Origin: Theobroma cacao
Lineage: Eukaryota; Streptophyta; Magnoliopsida; Malvales; Malvaceae
DNA length: 64,000 nucleotides
Direction of reading: 5' to 3'
NCBI RefSeq assembly: GCF_000208745.1
Contig: NC_030854.1
Coordinates: 31,363,797 to 31,427,796, forward strand
Shown: one piece after another, positions 23,875 to 36,053 of the stretch
Numbering within the stretch: the stretch's first letter is position 1
Layout of the letters: the number at the start of each line of letters is the position of its first letter
Notes under the pieces: model-generated
What the model was told of the DNA's origin: nothing
What the model saw: the letters and a program-made list of their open reading frames with translations, nothing else
The model's database searches: none
Program-made: the position numbers and the translations under genes

Positions 23875-25445
23875 TAGAGATGTCAACGGTAAGATACTTG
23901 TTAATTTTGAAGTACTCAAATTTAAATTCTTTTTTTTTTTTGAATTGGGAGAGGGGGAATTCGAATAGTAAGATTAAAATCTGAATATTTTTTTTGAAAT
24001 TGAAAGAATGTGATTTAAATCTTGTTCTTTAAATAGGAAGATCATGCCAACTAATGAAACAAATATTTAAATACTACTCAAATTCGAATTTGATTAGTAA
24101 GGTACCCGAACTCTACAACTATCCAAATATTTTTAAAATTTACTATCCAAACTTGAACTTATTACCATCTCACTATGTGGTAATTATTCAAACTTGTTTA
24201 AAAACCCAATTATGTAAAAAAAAATTATTATACTTTTTATGCTAACCAATTACTCAAATCCGAATCCGTATATAATAATAAATTACATTTTACATCCATA
24301 CAATTCACTAATAATTAAATTTATAAAAACAAATAAACAATAAAATTTAAATTTAAACAACCAAAAACTAATATCTTGAACAACAACTTGAATAATCAAA
24401 AACAAATATCTCAAACAACTTATAAGCTTTAATTATTATTTCTATTATGTTCTTATTTGTACATATAAATGAAAGGTTTTTAATAGTTATTATCACTTAA
24501 TAGCAATACTTTAATATATTCTATTGATATAAGCATAAATGTAACACTAATAACATTACAAGTTATAATTTTTGTAAATAACAAGTTCTTTTATATAATA
24601 ATGATAATTAACAAATTATTTTATCATAATAAGTATATAATAATATTTATGTATAAATTAAATATATTAATATTATAATTCATTCGTATAACTTATTAAT
24701 ACGTAGGATATAGGCGTAGTAATTATTATTAAATATAATCTATTTAATATGTTAATAAATATATAGTAGATAGTAATGTTTATATATAAATAAATATATT
24801 AATATTTATAACCTATTAACATAACCTATTTATATGTAGGATATAGGTTTACATAAGCAACACAATACTATATACTATAGGTGTAATATTTATTAATGAT
24901 ATATTAATATTAACATATAACTTATATCTATTTAAAAACTTATAATTACATATTCCATGACTTTAACACGTAATCATATTATTTATGTTCTAAATTTGAA
25001 ATGTAAATACTTATTATATTTAATACAAGTATAACTAATTGTTATATTTAATCAGTATTTTAAAATATATATAATAGTAATTATATTCCTTGTAATGTGA
25101 TATTATTTAAACATAATTAATAATTTAATAGTTTTATTATTTAAATATATTAATAACGTATCATTAATAATTTGATTAACAATAATATACTATAAATGAA
25201 AAATTCCATTTCTAACATCAATAAAATTTTACATATTTAATTATCTATTATATAAGATATAATATATAATTGGGTTCGGGTATCGGGAACTAAGAGGTGC
25301 TACTGGACCCCTACCTAGATTCGATACTAGTTGTAAAATTACGAAATGAACATGTCCCAAACCCGAATATAGGGTACTTTAATCTTATATAATTGGGTTG
25401 AGTACTCGCAAGTATTCTATTATAGGGCAACCACTGTCATCCCTA
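23875..25445. mobile_element. Candidate non-autonomous hAT-like element, AT-rich
   Basis: The left edge 'tagagatgtcaacgg' and the inverted right edge 'tagggatgacagtgg' resemble hAT terminal repeats (tagRgatgNca-). Both subterminal regions share 'gtactcaa' in inverted orientation and carry 'ggtacccgaac'/'gttcgggtatcgg' motifs, typical of plant hAT subterminal repeats. The inside is very AT-rich with no transposase frame. The flanks do not show a clean 8-bp duplication. A weak LINE-like coding trace lies just left ('GILDQLAKDGV', about 23730-23765) and a LINE-like 3' tail ending in A8 lies just right (about 25600-25648), so the element may be nested in a LINE. Confidence 0.4.
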
Positions 25446-25659
25446 TAAGAATCTTGATGATGGTGTTTTTTTTAGACATGAAGAAAATTTAAAAATTTCT
25501 TTGGTCGAGGTTTTTTTTAATGAGGTTGTGTTTATTTTTTTGTAATGCAATATTTGATTGAAGTATACGGTTTTAGTTTTATAATCGTAAGTTCCATGCT
25601 GAAAGGGATTATTCCTTATTTATATTAATAAATTTACTTATAAAAAAAACAAGGACTCA

Positions 25660-25674
25660 AATAAAACAATAGAG
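25660..25674 (+). repeat. Left copy of 15-bp LINE target-site duplication
   Basis: Sequence aataaaacaatagag; identical to 26421-26435. Confidence 0.8.
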
Positions 25675-26420
25675 AGACCTTGGAGTATGCTGCATGGTCT
25701 AAAGTTTAACTCAAATGTTGCTTTATTCGTAAGGGATGGTGAAGCCATGATGGTTGCGAGTTTTGTGGTTGGAAACTTTACTAGTGGCGTGGTACTCATG
25801 GATGCAAAAAGGATGTTACACAACTCATGCGTTTATGAGGTGGAATTGAGGGCTGTTACATGGGCCGTGATGATGTGTCTAGAAAGTAATATTATGCTTG
25901 ATGAGATAGAAGTCAACAACCTCTTAATGGCTGGATGGATTTCAAGTAAAAATTTCAAAGGGGCTTCGGGTTTATTACTAAAGGATTGTGTTGTTTTATT
26001 GGAAGGGATGGCAACTCAAATTGTGAAGCATGTGCTTAGGAAAAGCAACATGGTGGCTCATTTGGTAGCAAAGTTTGCTAAGGATATGCCAATAAATCAA
26101 TCTATATGGAAGGATGCTTCTCTCATACCAATCTGTTTAGAGATTTTGTGATTAAAGATGTCTTGTTGATCAATTAATTAAAGGGTGTGTGGTGGGCTTG
26201 GATTTGGTTAGTTGTATTGCATGATTAGCTTGGGTACTCATTTTTTTTTACTATGATTTTTATTCTACCAAGTGTTTCTATAATAAGGTTTTTAATGAGG
26301 CTCATCTTTAATGCATTATGCAATATTGTGAGTAATAATTATAATATATTATGTAAAGTCGCTCACAGTGTATTGATATCGATGAAGCAATGAAATATTC
26401 ATCTTTCTTCAAAAAAAAAT
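25675..26420 (+). mobile_element. 5'-truncated LINE (non-LTR) insertion with RNase H-like remnant and 15-bp TSD
   Basis: The insertion is flanked by the same 15 bases, 'aataaaacaatagag', at 25660-25674 and 26421-26435, with an A9 tract just before the right copy: a target-primed reverse transcription signature. Inside, 25687-26149 encodes about 154 residues resembling the C-terminal RNase H-like (RVT_3) domain of plant LINEs, for example 'VYEVELRAVTWAVMMCLESN' and 'HVLRKSNMVAHLVAKFAKD'. It is followed by a 3' UTR of about 270 bp. The left end is truncated inside the domain, so the copy is not autonomous. The open frame and exact TSD suggest a fairly recent insertion. Confidence 0.8.
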
Positions 26421-26435
26421 AATAAAACAATAGAG
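26421..26435 (+). repeat. Right copy of 15-bp LINE target-site duplication
   Basis: Sequence aataaaacaatagag, directly after the element's A-rich tail. Confidence 0.8.
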
Positions 26436-26777
26436 GGGTAAGGATACAAAAAGTGAAAGTCCAATAGAGTTATAGTGCATTTTTACCTATACTTAGATCT
26501 CGATAGAACCTAGAAACTTTTTCTTTGGTGTGAATATATTGTGTTCTTAGAAAGGACATCTGCATTGACCCAATAAAAGCCTGGCCCAAGTTTGGACTTT
26601 GGATCATTGCAATATACCGTCAAACATATTTCTTTAATTGGAAAAAGAAAAAAAAGATATATAATAAGGAATGAAATTAAAATTTCTAATTGTTGGAATT
26701 TTTTTATGCAAAATGGCAAACCAATAATTTGTAATTAATTTTATACATGGAATTATTTTGGCAGTCATGTGACCAAA

Positions 26778-26805
26778 AATAGTAATAGTAATAGTAATAG
26801 TAATA
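26778..26805 (+). repeat. (aatagt)n microsatellite
   Basis: About four and a half units, about 225 bp upstream of the ATG at 27031; a likely polymorphic marker. Confidence 0.85.
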
Positions 26806-27030
26806 AAATAAACCCACAATACCGTAAATTCAAATTTCAAATGCAGCCGCTCCAACGGTCATATTGTCTAGGGTTTTCCCCAACGTCTCTTTCTTCCTTT
26901 ACTCATTTAAATGCCGCATTTCTTCTCTGGCCTCTGCTACATCAAAACAAAGAAAAACCTTTCTCAGTAACCAAACAGGAAAAGCAAACTCTCTCCGTTT
27001 CTTTTCTTTTGTTGACCATCGAAAAAAACA

Positions 27031-30005
27031 ATGGATTTCCATTGCCTTCCAAGGAAAGAGCTTCAGACTCTTTGCAAGAAGAACAAGATCCCGGCTAATA
27101 TTACCAATGTTGCTATGGCTGATGCACTCAAAGCTCTTGAGATTGTAAGCTTTATTTTTCTCTTTTTTGCAATCCTTAAATACCCAGTTTTTATGTCTCT
27201 TTATATTTTGATTGGTTGCTAGGAAAGTAAAGGCAAAAAATTTGGCTGCAGTTGATGTTCATGTTTGAACTGTTTCATTTATGTGATTGACAATATAAAA
27301 TATCTCTTCTGTCAATCAATTTCTGGACTTTTATGTTTTTGAAGTTTCAAAAGTATTTAATTTTCAGTGAATTTACAATACCCATTGCTAGATTTTTTAA
27401 TTGTTGAAATGGTTCTGTTTGGTTGCCAAGGAAACATGGGGAAAAAGAATAATTTTGTTGAATAAAAAACCATGTTTCTTAAGAATCCATTTACCTGATA
27501 AAATATTCAGAGGAAAAGACTCATTTTCTTGAAGCGAAAAACAAGAGCCCAGTTTGCTAAGGACCAAGTTCATTCATTTTAACATTCATAGGAAAACAGA
27601 AGGCTTATTTTCTTGAAAGCCCCAATTTTGTAGAAGAACTCGATTCCCTGATAGTAACATTCTTTGAAAATCATTATTTCAGGTTGAGGGACTTGATGAG
27701 TTCATGAATCAATCTCAATCCCCAGAAAAAACCATGAACAAATCATCCCAAGAAATCCCCTCTACTGTGACTAGGACGTCGACACGGAGAAAACCTACCA
27801 AGGAAGAACCACAAAGCAGCCAAACAACGACCCGAACCCGCAGAATAACAAGAAGAACTATGGAATTGGACGAAGAAAACAAGAATGTGAATGTGCCTGA
27901 GACTCCCGTCGTGGCTACTACTACCAGGAGAAGGGCTCAAAGAACTGAGCCTGAAGTTGAGGAGCAGAAGAAGAGTGATCTGCTTGAAACTCCAGCTTTG
28001 CAGAGTAACAGGAGAAGGGCTGGAGTGGGATCTACTAGGAGGAAAGTGGAGGCTCAGAAAGACGAAGGGTCAGTTCAGCAGGGCTATGGTACGAGGCGGT
28101 CAGTAAGGTTGTTGGAGAAGTGCATGGAAGGGTTGAGTTTGAAGGAAAGTGGAAGAATGGAGCCTGTGAAGATTGACAAAATGGTGGAGGATGAAATTGA
28201 AGAGAACAAGAATCGTCAATCTGGTATTCGTTGTTTTAATGAATTTGAGATTTCAATTTTCAGATTTTTTACGCACTATCTCATTACTGAAGTAGGATTG
28301 ATGAGTCTGATCATGAATATACAGGAGCTACATCAGACGAAAATTTGGCTCGAAATTTAAGTGTGTCCCTTGAAGGTGAAAGGGACTTGAAAGATGATGT
28401 TCACAATGCAGAAAATGATTGCACAGTGATATCTGAGGCTGGTTCTCCAAAACCTGATAATTTGGACTGTCTCTTAGCCTTAGATACAAAAGATGCATCC
28501 CCTGATGAGAAGACCGATGAGTCAGATGCCTATTTGGCTGAAGGTGCTGACAAGCTGGCAGATATGTCTGATGGAACCATAGATCCAAAGGGTATGATAG
28601 CTCTTTTATTCCCTCTTTGGAATTGTCTCAATACGCCAACCTCCTTGTTCAATTTGTTAAAAAAGGTTTATCTATCCATTTATGTTTTCCCTCAGTAAAT
28701 GATGGTTGTCGCATTGCAGGATATGATGATGCTGTCCCTGAAGACTCATATGAGATTGACAACTCAAGTGAGGAATTGGTAGCTGAAAACAATGGCGGCT
28801 CTCATGCTGATGAGAACACTGAGGTCTTGGATCATGCTTCATCTGCAGAATATGTGGAGCCAAAAGAAGCTGTGATTGGAGAAGAATGCCAGAAGTTAGT
28901 TGGCAAAGATTGTGACATTAATGTAGTTAATGATGATCTAGCCAAACTTCCGGAAGCTGAAGAGTATGATGATGCCAAAGCATCTCAAAATGCTTCAGCT
29001 ATCCCTGAAGGCTTTATGGATTCCTTGGAAAAGTTGGGAAATGAAGAATCTGAGGATGATCCAGATCAAATTGTTGCTGTGTCAAATATTGTTGATTCAG
29101 ACATTGATGATAACTCAGGTTCTGACAACAATACTTTAGTTGATGAACAAGAGGAAGTTCCATGTGAAACAGCCGCCTACTGCTCTGACGATCCAATGAG
29201 TAGTATGGTGAATGAAGAAGCATTGATTGATGTAAATGTAGCTGAAGCTGAAATAATCCATGTGGGAGAAACTTCAATCTACAATGCTCCCCAATCAGTT
29301 GCGGTTGATATCTCAGTTGACCAGATTCTGGATTATGGTGATGCAGAAGCATTGGTTGATGTCTGCGTAAAGGCAGCAGAGGAATTTGCAGAGACCACCC
29401 AGGAAGTCCCTCCACTGGAGAAAAGTCCCACGGCTGCAAAGCTAATGATTCCTTGTGCTTCTCTTGTCTTCAACAGTGCAATAACAAGCTCTATACCATT
29501 GTCACCATTGACAGCTCAATTTTCTCAGCCAACTCGTTTCACACCAAGGAAATCTTCAAGCAAGAAACAGACAACAATTCCAAAGATGACGCAAGTTTCA
29601 GATAACAATAAGGAGAACATTGACAATAACAGCGACAAGGAAGTGGAGCCTAGCCTGGCAAAGGTGAAGAAAAACAAGAACATCATTGATGAGGAAACTA
29701 TGCAGAAATTGGAGGATATGAGTCTAAGGACTCTAAAGAAGCTAACAAAGAAGTTTGACAAACTAAAGATCGCTGACCATAAGAAGAACAAAGAAGACAA
29801 GAATGACAGTAAGGTGAGGTCCATTTTTTTACTCCTTATCTTTGCTTGCAAAGTCATTATAAATAGTAATGCTTTCCGTTGCTTCAGTGGTTAGTAACTT
29901 AAATTCTCATTGATCTATGAGCAGTCATTTGGGAAGACCAGACCGGCCTTGCAAATACTGTCACAGAATTGTATACCTGCTGGGGAAGCAGAGGAGGAAA
30001 ACTGA
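27031..30005 (+). CDS. Unrecognised nuclear-like protein with basic TRRR repeats and an acidic middle, 5 exons, 706 aa
   Basis: Exons are 27031-27144, 27683-28223, 28325-28591, 28696-29813 and 29925-30005 (707 codons with TGA). The N-terminus 'LPRKELQTLCKKNKIPANIT' followed by 'NVAMADALKALE' looks like a SAP-type two-helix DNA-binding motif. Residues about 60-175 hold repeated Arg clusters (TSTRRK, RTRRITRRT, TTTRRRAQRT, NRRRAG, STRRK). The middle (about 190-560) is rich in Asp/Glu/Ser. The C-terminal 'RTLKKLTKKFDKLKIADHKK' is basic and probably coiled. All of this points to a chromatin or nuclear role, but the family is unknown to me. Two in-frame acceptors exist for exon 4 (28696 or 28720), giving or removing 8 residues; the upstream one has the better pyrimidine tract. 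A telobox-like 'ctagggtttt' at about 26869 lies in the 5' region. Confidence 0.75.
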
Positions 30006-30680
30006 AACAAGTATAGAAGAAAAGCATGAGACACTACATTGATAAAAGGATTCAAACCTCGGTTCGTTGCCTCCCTTGCTGGTTTTTTCTAGCCCAGCAA
30101 CCAGAGATTACTTTGATGGCTATGTTTGGATTTTACAATAATGTTTTTTTCGGTCCATTATTTTGCTAATAATGAGTCTAAGATGTGAGATAGACCAATT
30201 TTGCATATTAGTTGTGACAAATGTTTTCAATTATCTTAATCCCAATTATATGTTTTGTTCATACATGAATGACTACAGGCATTAAGGAATATTAAGGAAG
30301 TACAGTATGCAGACGTCTAATTTTGATAGATGTGTAGGAAAGGAATCTAATTTGATGGTATATTAAGGGCTTGTTTGGCTCGGTTGAAACTTTTGTAAGA
30401 AATATTATAAAAAGAAGTTAAGATACTAATAAGTATTTTTAGGATATATACAAATTAATTGATAATATTTTCGTTTATTTTTAATAAATAAAAAAAATTA
30501 TTTAACTTCATTAATTTCATAAGTTTTAAATTAAAAGAAATAAATAAAATAAATTAGAAATAGAAAAATGAAATCAAGAGGAAAAAAATTAGACCAAATA
30601 AAAATGAAAGTGAAAAAAATATAATTTTTATAATGTAAAAAAAATCTCATTAAATAAATAGTTTTTTAAAAAAACTCAAT
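30006..30680. other. AT-rich 3' flank
   Basis: This is the 3' UTR of the preceding gene followed by A/T-rich intergenic DNA. No gene is seen. Confidence 0.5.
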
Positions 30681-31320
30681 TGTGTTTTAGGATTTTTTGA
30701 ATCGGTTTTAGGGTTTGATGAATTTGGTTTAGGATTTCATGCATAGATTTTAAGGTTTCTTGAATTGGACTTAGGATTTGGTGAATCAAGTTTAAGATTT
30801 TTTGAATCGGTCTAGAGTTTGGTGAATTGATTTTAGGGTTTCTTGAATCGGTTTAACAAATCGATTCAGGTTGTGAATTGGGTTTTAGGGCTTTTTAAAT
30901 TGGGTTTTCGGGTTTGTGAGTCGATTTTAGGTTTAATGAAGTGGTTTAGGATTTCGTGCATCGATTTTAAGGTTTCTTGAATCGGGTTTAAGATTTAATG
31001 AATCGTTTTTAGGATTTAGTAAATTAGTTTTAGGGTTAAGATTTTTTGAATCGGTTTCGTGAATCGATTTAGATTGTGAATTAATTTTAAGATGTTTTAA
31101 ATTGGGTTTAGGGTTTGGTGAATTGATTTTAGGATTTAATAAATTAATTTCAGGGTTTTCTAAATTGAGTTTAGAGTTTAGTGAACTGGTTCAGGGTTTA
31201 GTAAATTCATTTTAGGATTTGTTGGGTTTAGGATTTGATGAATCGATTTTAAGATTTAATGAACCAGTTTTAAAATTTAATGAGTTTCTAATGAATCGGG
31301 TTTCTAAATTTTTTTTGAAA
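30680..31320 (+). repeat. Degenerate minisatellite, unit near 'tttagggtttggtgaatcgg'
   Basis: About 640 bp are built from diverged units of roughly 20-30 bp that alternate a telomere-like core (ttttagggttt, variants aggattt, aagattt) with a 'gaatcggt' block (variants gaattgat, gaatcgat). Examples are near 30695, 30765, 30830, 30960, 31080 and 31220. Unit length varies, so it is an old, unequal array and not a clean satellite. Confidence 0.8.
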
Positions 31321-33927
31321 AAGCTTTGATAATTTCGTTTAAAAACTCAACTAATTTCTTTTAAAATTCGGCCTTTCTCAAAAAAAGAATGTGCCATTTA
31401 CCATAAAAGTTTAGTTGTATGATTGGCTATTATTAATTTATTGAAAACAACTATGAATCATGCCATTATATTCTTACCTAACTAACAAATATCAATTACC
31501 ATAATTAAGCTTAATGCAGTTTGGGAGGCCAAAAATTTCAAAGAAATTTATATTTCGATAATATTATTTGATATAAAGCCAAATGTTTTTAAAGTTTGGC
31601 GGTTGAAGATACTGCTTTGTATAAGAACGTTATATAGATGGAAGAAAAAGAATGAATTTAATAAATTACAGCCAATTAGATTATGCTATTCTATATTTTA
31701 TGTGACTAATTAAGCAAAAATTACACTATAAAATCATTACTCTCTTGAAATATAAAAGAGGAAGAATTTTGTTAGTGTTTCTTAAAAAGATGTTCAAAAA
31801 AATATTGCTTGCTTGCTTGCTAGCTAGGAAATAGAAAAAATTATGATTTGGTAAGAGCAACAACATTGACACCTGATGAAGTTACCAATTGCAGATATGA
31901 ACAACAAAGCATGCAAGTAATTGGTGTGTGTAGCTGATGCCGAAGGATTTTCCATGAACAATGAGGGAAAAACTTGCTTGGCCCAAGATGCATGATTATA
32001 TGGTAATTAATGAAAAAGCCTCTGTTGATGAATTAGTGCCTCAAAAGGCAAAGGTGAAGGAAAAACATCAAAATTGTATCATACAGGATGTCATCCTGAA
32101 AGAAGAAATTATGAGTCTGCATGAGGAATCTAATGATGTTAGCCAACAAGTTTGGTAAATCAAACATTACCAAAGTATGAAGAAGAAATATATGAATGTC
32201 ACTAAGCTGCCTAACCTACAAATACACCACCACTATTTGAGAGACACTTTTCTCTTCACACTCCATAGTCATAATCTGAGGGCATTTAAGGGCCTTTACC
32301 AGGCCAACTTTGCCTTGCCTTTTCCTTCTGCAGAGCTCAATCCAACCATCCCATAAATGTTTCATCTGAATTTTTTATGCACTACTTCCCTCTCCCAGCA
32401 TTGATCAATGGCCATTTCAGATTCATCCAAATGATTTCTTTTTGCAATTAATCTAACTTATGGGTGCAGCCATGCAAGGAACAATAAGGTTATTGTCAAG
32501 GGTATACCATAAAAAAACTTATATCAACAAAGATAGGAGTAGATCAAGCCTACATCTTTAACTCAAATATAAGGAAGTATTAAAAGTCTTCCTTTCCTGC
32601 CTAGAGCAAATGGTCTTAGTAGAAAAGCTAAACCATAGAACATAGGGTTTTCATTAGTGAATACCCCACTATAAATTCTAGAAGCCAATATGAGAGAAAA
32701 AGAATTTCCAGAATTATTATGAGAGAATTTCCCGAATTATGGCTGTTGTCTTGTGCAATCAACCTTAGGTGTGACTCTCGAGGAATTCTAGGTGAAGTCT
32801 TTATGTTCCTCTTCTTATTCTCTACTTCTCTGCACTGTTTTAGATTTACAAGCAGTCCTTGATCATTCTCTTTAAACCCTAGAGCAGTCATCTCTCAAAA
32901 ACCTAACTAAATCTACACCAAAGCAACTGCTTAGTTTCAATCCTAACCCTACATCACTATTTGCAGTACCAAAACAGCCTCTAGACAAGCTAGTTACCTC
33001 CATTTATAAAGGCAGGTTGAACCTACACTACACATAACACTTGCCATATTTACAGGACCCTGACTGCAGGCTTCTGTTATCAATCAAAGCATGGTAAATT
33101 CAAGTTTACTAGATTTATATAAACAATCCATCAATACAAGTCCCTAAGTTGGAATAATGGATTAAAATTGCACACAAATGAGATAATTAAAGTTAACCTG
33201 TCATGTAGTATGATAAGTAGGTTTTATGAAAGATTGATCTCCAAAAAGTTATTGAACAACATAAGAAAAGCTAGTTTTACATTTTGTGAAATGGACCTTG
33301 CCTCCAATTTATATTATGAAAAACACTACAAAGACTTGAAGCCTTCCAATTAGCACACTTTACAAGGCCATCTTTTCACTATCATAATCTCTCATTGAAT
33401 ACTCATTCAACTATGAAAAAAAAAAAAAAAGAGTAGACATAGAAAAAGAAAAAAGTATATTTCAATAGTCTTTAATTGAATATGGTCTACAAACAGGTAT
33501 AATAAGTAATGGATCATCAGAAAGCAGGTGTTAATATTGCCCAGTATCTCCAAACATCAAACAAGGAGCCTCCCGTGATGATTGATTTAATAATACATGC
33601 ATAACCAACTCACTTTGGGGCTTGGAATTAGCAGGTGTCTCCCCACCATAAGTCCAAGCAGAAAATCATGATAAGCAAACAGTACAGCTTTCCAGTAGTA
33701 AAATGAATACCATTAAATAAAGAATAAAGAACCGTGCAATGCACATGATAGAAAACCAACACGTTAAAATAATAAACGATGGTCTACACAACAGTACTGC
33801 CAAAAATTCTTGGTCATGCTTATTGCTAAACAGAAAAGAACCTTATATCAGTAGCATTCAGAATTATACATTTGTTATGGAGACAGGGATCCAAATCCGA
33901 GAGAAAATGCATTAAATGGCACTTCAC
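31321..33927. other. Intergenic region without a supported gene
   Basis: One 65-codon ATG frame at 31961-32158 has no family resemblance and no splice or codon support. The segment at about 32640-33060 on the minus strand resembles an LTR-like promoter region (a 'ctttataaatgg' TATA-type box at about 33000-33011 in reverse) but lacks identifiable ends. Nothing else is supported. Confidence 0.4.
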
Positions 33928-35215
33928 TCAAGCGTCACCTCTCTTTGGTGGATCCAGCTGCAAATACATGTATGGTTCTGTTGGTTCCTCCCTGCACAGC
34001 AGCAAGCATTAATCAGATGCTGCAGAAAGAACAAATTTTCATAATGGAAGCAGTGCATTCCTACAAAAATATATATGAGAAATACTTCATTTAGTGTCAA
34101 ATTGAAAAGCTAGCAAGGTGTGACTGAGCTAGGATCCAGTTTTCAACATCTTGAGAGTTGAAGACTTTGGCAAATAGAACAACTTAGAGAACTACCATTC
34201 AGTCAATTGCATAACTTGTATAGTTGTATCTATAAAATAAACTAACCTGTGATTTAAATCAACAATCATAAACCTTTTTAATTCATTCCGATATATTCAC
34301 TCATGCAAACTCACCCAGGTTTAGAGCGCATGCATTGCCAAAAGAGCTTAAAAGGTCCTGGAACTGTCTTAAATGGGCTTCCCTCAAAACAAGCCTGCAC
34401 CAAACAAAAGTAAATTGAAACAAGAATTCTGATCCACCAAGCTAACTAGTCAGAGTTAAGCTCCATTTGATTGATGCGCTTTGCTTTTTGCTTTTTTCAC
34501 AAAAAAGGAATAGAAAGGAAGAAGAATAGAAAACCAAAACCAAATAGCAAATTGTAAAAGCATCAACTAAACGAGCCTTAAAAATGTCAGCATAATGTTA
34601 TTACACAAGTGCCATGAAAAAACCTTTTAAAGAGTGTCTCGATGTCTATAAATATAAGCTGTTCACTTCATGGAATTTTGCAGGACTTGAAAAAATGTAA
34701 TTCCATAATATGCTTCATAATGACAACATTATCTTCATGGCTCTAGCCTATTAAAATAAAATGAAATAAAGAATAGCCATAGAAAAAGTTCCTTCCTTTC
34801 TCTTCAAAAATTGAAGATTGGCAAAAACCCAATTTCATTCAAAAAATTTGGTAAAGATCTTTCGATTTTTTTTTTTTTTTTGCTCAATCAGATCCGACTT
34901 TAGAGCTTCAGAAGTCAAAACTTACTAGTTCCCCTCTATATGTAAACATTTCGACCACAAAATACTTTACCTACGAAATATACAAGAGTTTTTCCCATTT
35001 TTCCACATAGCTGAAAATGAAAACTATCTCATTCTAATTAAAAAAAATTAAGAGCAACCACAGAGCCAGGAGGAGGAAAAGTTAAAGAGTGAGAAACTTA
35101 CTTGGATAACATCTTCAGCTCGATCGTTGCAACGATGAGCCTTGGGCTGTCGATGCTCTCCTTCTGGCAATCCCCATGGACTCTCTCTCCTAGGAACTGG
35201 CCTTGTCTCACTCAT
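33928..35215 (-). CDS. Conserved plant small protein of unknown function, 3 exons, 85 aa
   Basis: Exons are 35215-35102, 34394-34315 and 33991-33928, all GT-AG, giving 86 codons with TGA. The protein starts 'MSETRPVPRRESPWGLPEGE', continues 'HRQPKAHRCNDRAEDVIQ', then exon 2 'ACFEGSPFKTVPGPFKLFWQ' and 'CMRSKPG', and ends 'EEPTEPYMYLQLDPPKRGDA'. I recall nearly identical small proteins across land plants, with the CNDRAEDVIQ and ACFEG-PFKTVPGPFKLFW blocks invariant, but no named function. There is no signal peptide or membrane segment; three Cys residues are present. The ATG at 35215 is chosen because it begins the conserved block. The gene lies on the same strand as, and 838 bp downstream of, the TOPLESS-related gene; the two are separate genes. 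Confidence 0.85.
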
Positions 35216-36053
35216 CTTCCTTCTTCCTTCTTCTCTCTGCAACTCTCGTTGTTTTTTCGTTTTCAGCTCTGTCCCAGACCCAGTCTCTCCCACCCAAAAC
35301 CCAAAGGAAACGTATCCTTTTCCATTCTAGCACACTTCGCACTGGGTTTGGGTTGGGCTCTGCTGGCCTATGTATTTACGTTGTTTGACATCACGAATCA
35401 AAGAAAACATTGATCAATTACATCAATTGTGATGAGTCAAACCCAAACCCATTCTTTTCAATAAGTTCATAGCATACTCAATTTTTTTTTCTTGCATTGC
35501 TTCCTTGATTTGTCGATAAACTTTTGATTTTCAACATATTCATTTCCGTATTAATATCTTCATTGCCATTGGAATGCAGATTGCCACCCACATGTTTGGA
35601 TGTCACCATTGAAAAAATCCAAATTAAATAGAGCAAACACACAAATTTGTTAAAGACAAAAAAAAGGGTTATAAATCATTTTGACATGTTGAGGTTTCAC
35701 TTAATTGGGTAAGTAATGCAGCTTCCTCATTCAATAATAAAATAGATAACTCATCATTCACCAAGGTATCAAATGAGAAGGTGTAATTGCAAAGGGTAGA
35801 GTGCAGGGGGAGGGGAGTGCTAATTTTGGCTGCAGATGTCTTGCAAGGTTGCTAGCAATGAGCAAACGTAAAATAACAAGGCAATAAAGCAAAACAGCCA
35901 AAATTAGTGGGAAAATGATTTACAATGAATGTTAAATAACATGCAATTGATTACAAAGTAAAAGAGGATAATTCCTATCACTACAACTCATAAATGAGCA
36001 GCTTAGTGTCTCTCTCTATACTTTGTGGTAACATCTACTTATCTACACAGCTA
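35216..36053. other. Intergenic region between the TOPLESS-related gene and the 85-aa gene
   Basis: This holds the 3' UTR of the TOPLESS-related gene and the promoter of the small gene. The CT-rich stretch at 35150-35290 is probably 5' UTR of the small gene. No other feature is seen. Confidence 0.5.

Noticed and set aside
29014..29439. Minus-strand 141-codon frame rich in Leu/His/Gln
   Set aside because: Antisense of the long acidic exon 4 of the plus-strand gene; Glu/Asp codons give long open complements.
31961..32158. 65-codon ATG frame
   Set aside because: No homology, no splice context and no neighbouring exon; length expected by chance in this much DNA.
32628..32891. Minus-strand 87-codon frame as a gene or a defined LTR
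   Set aside because: No protein resemblance and no paired ends or TSD; only a TATA-like box hints at LTR origin.
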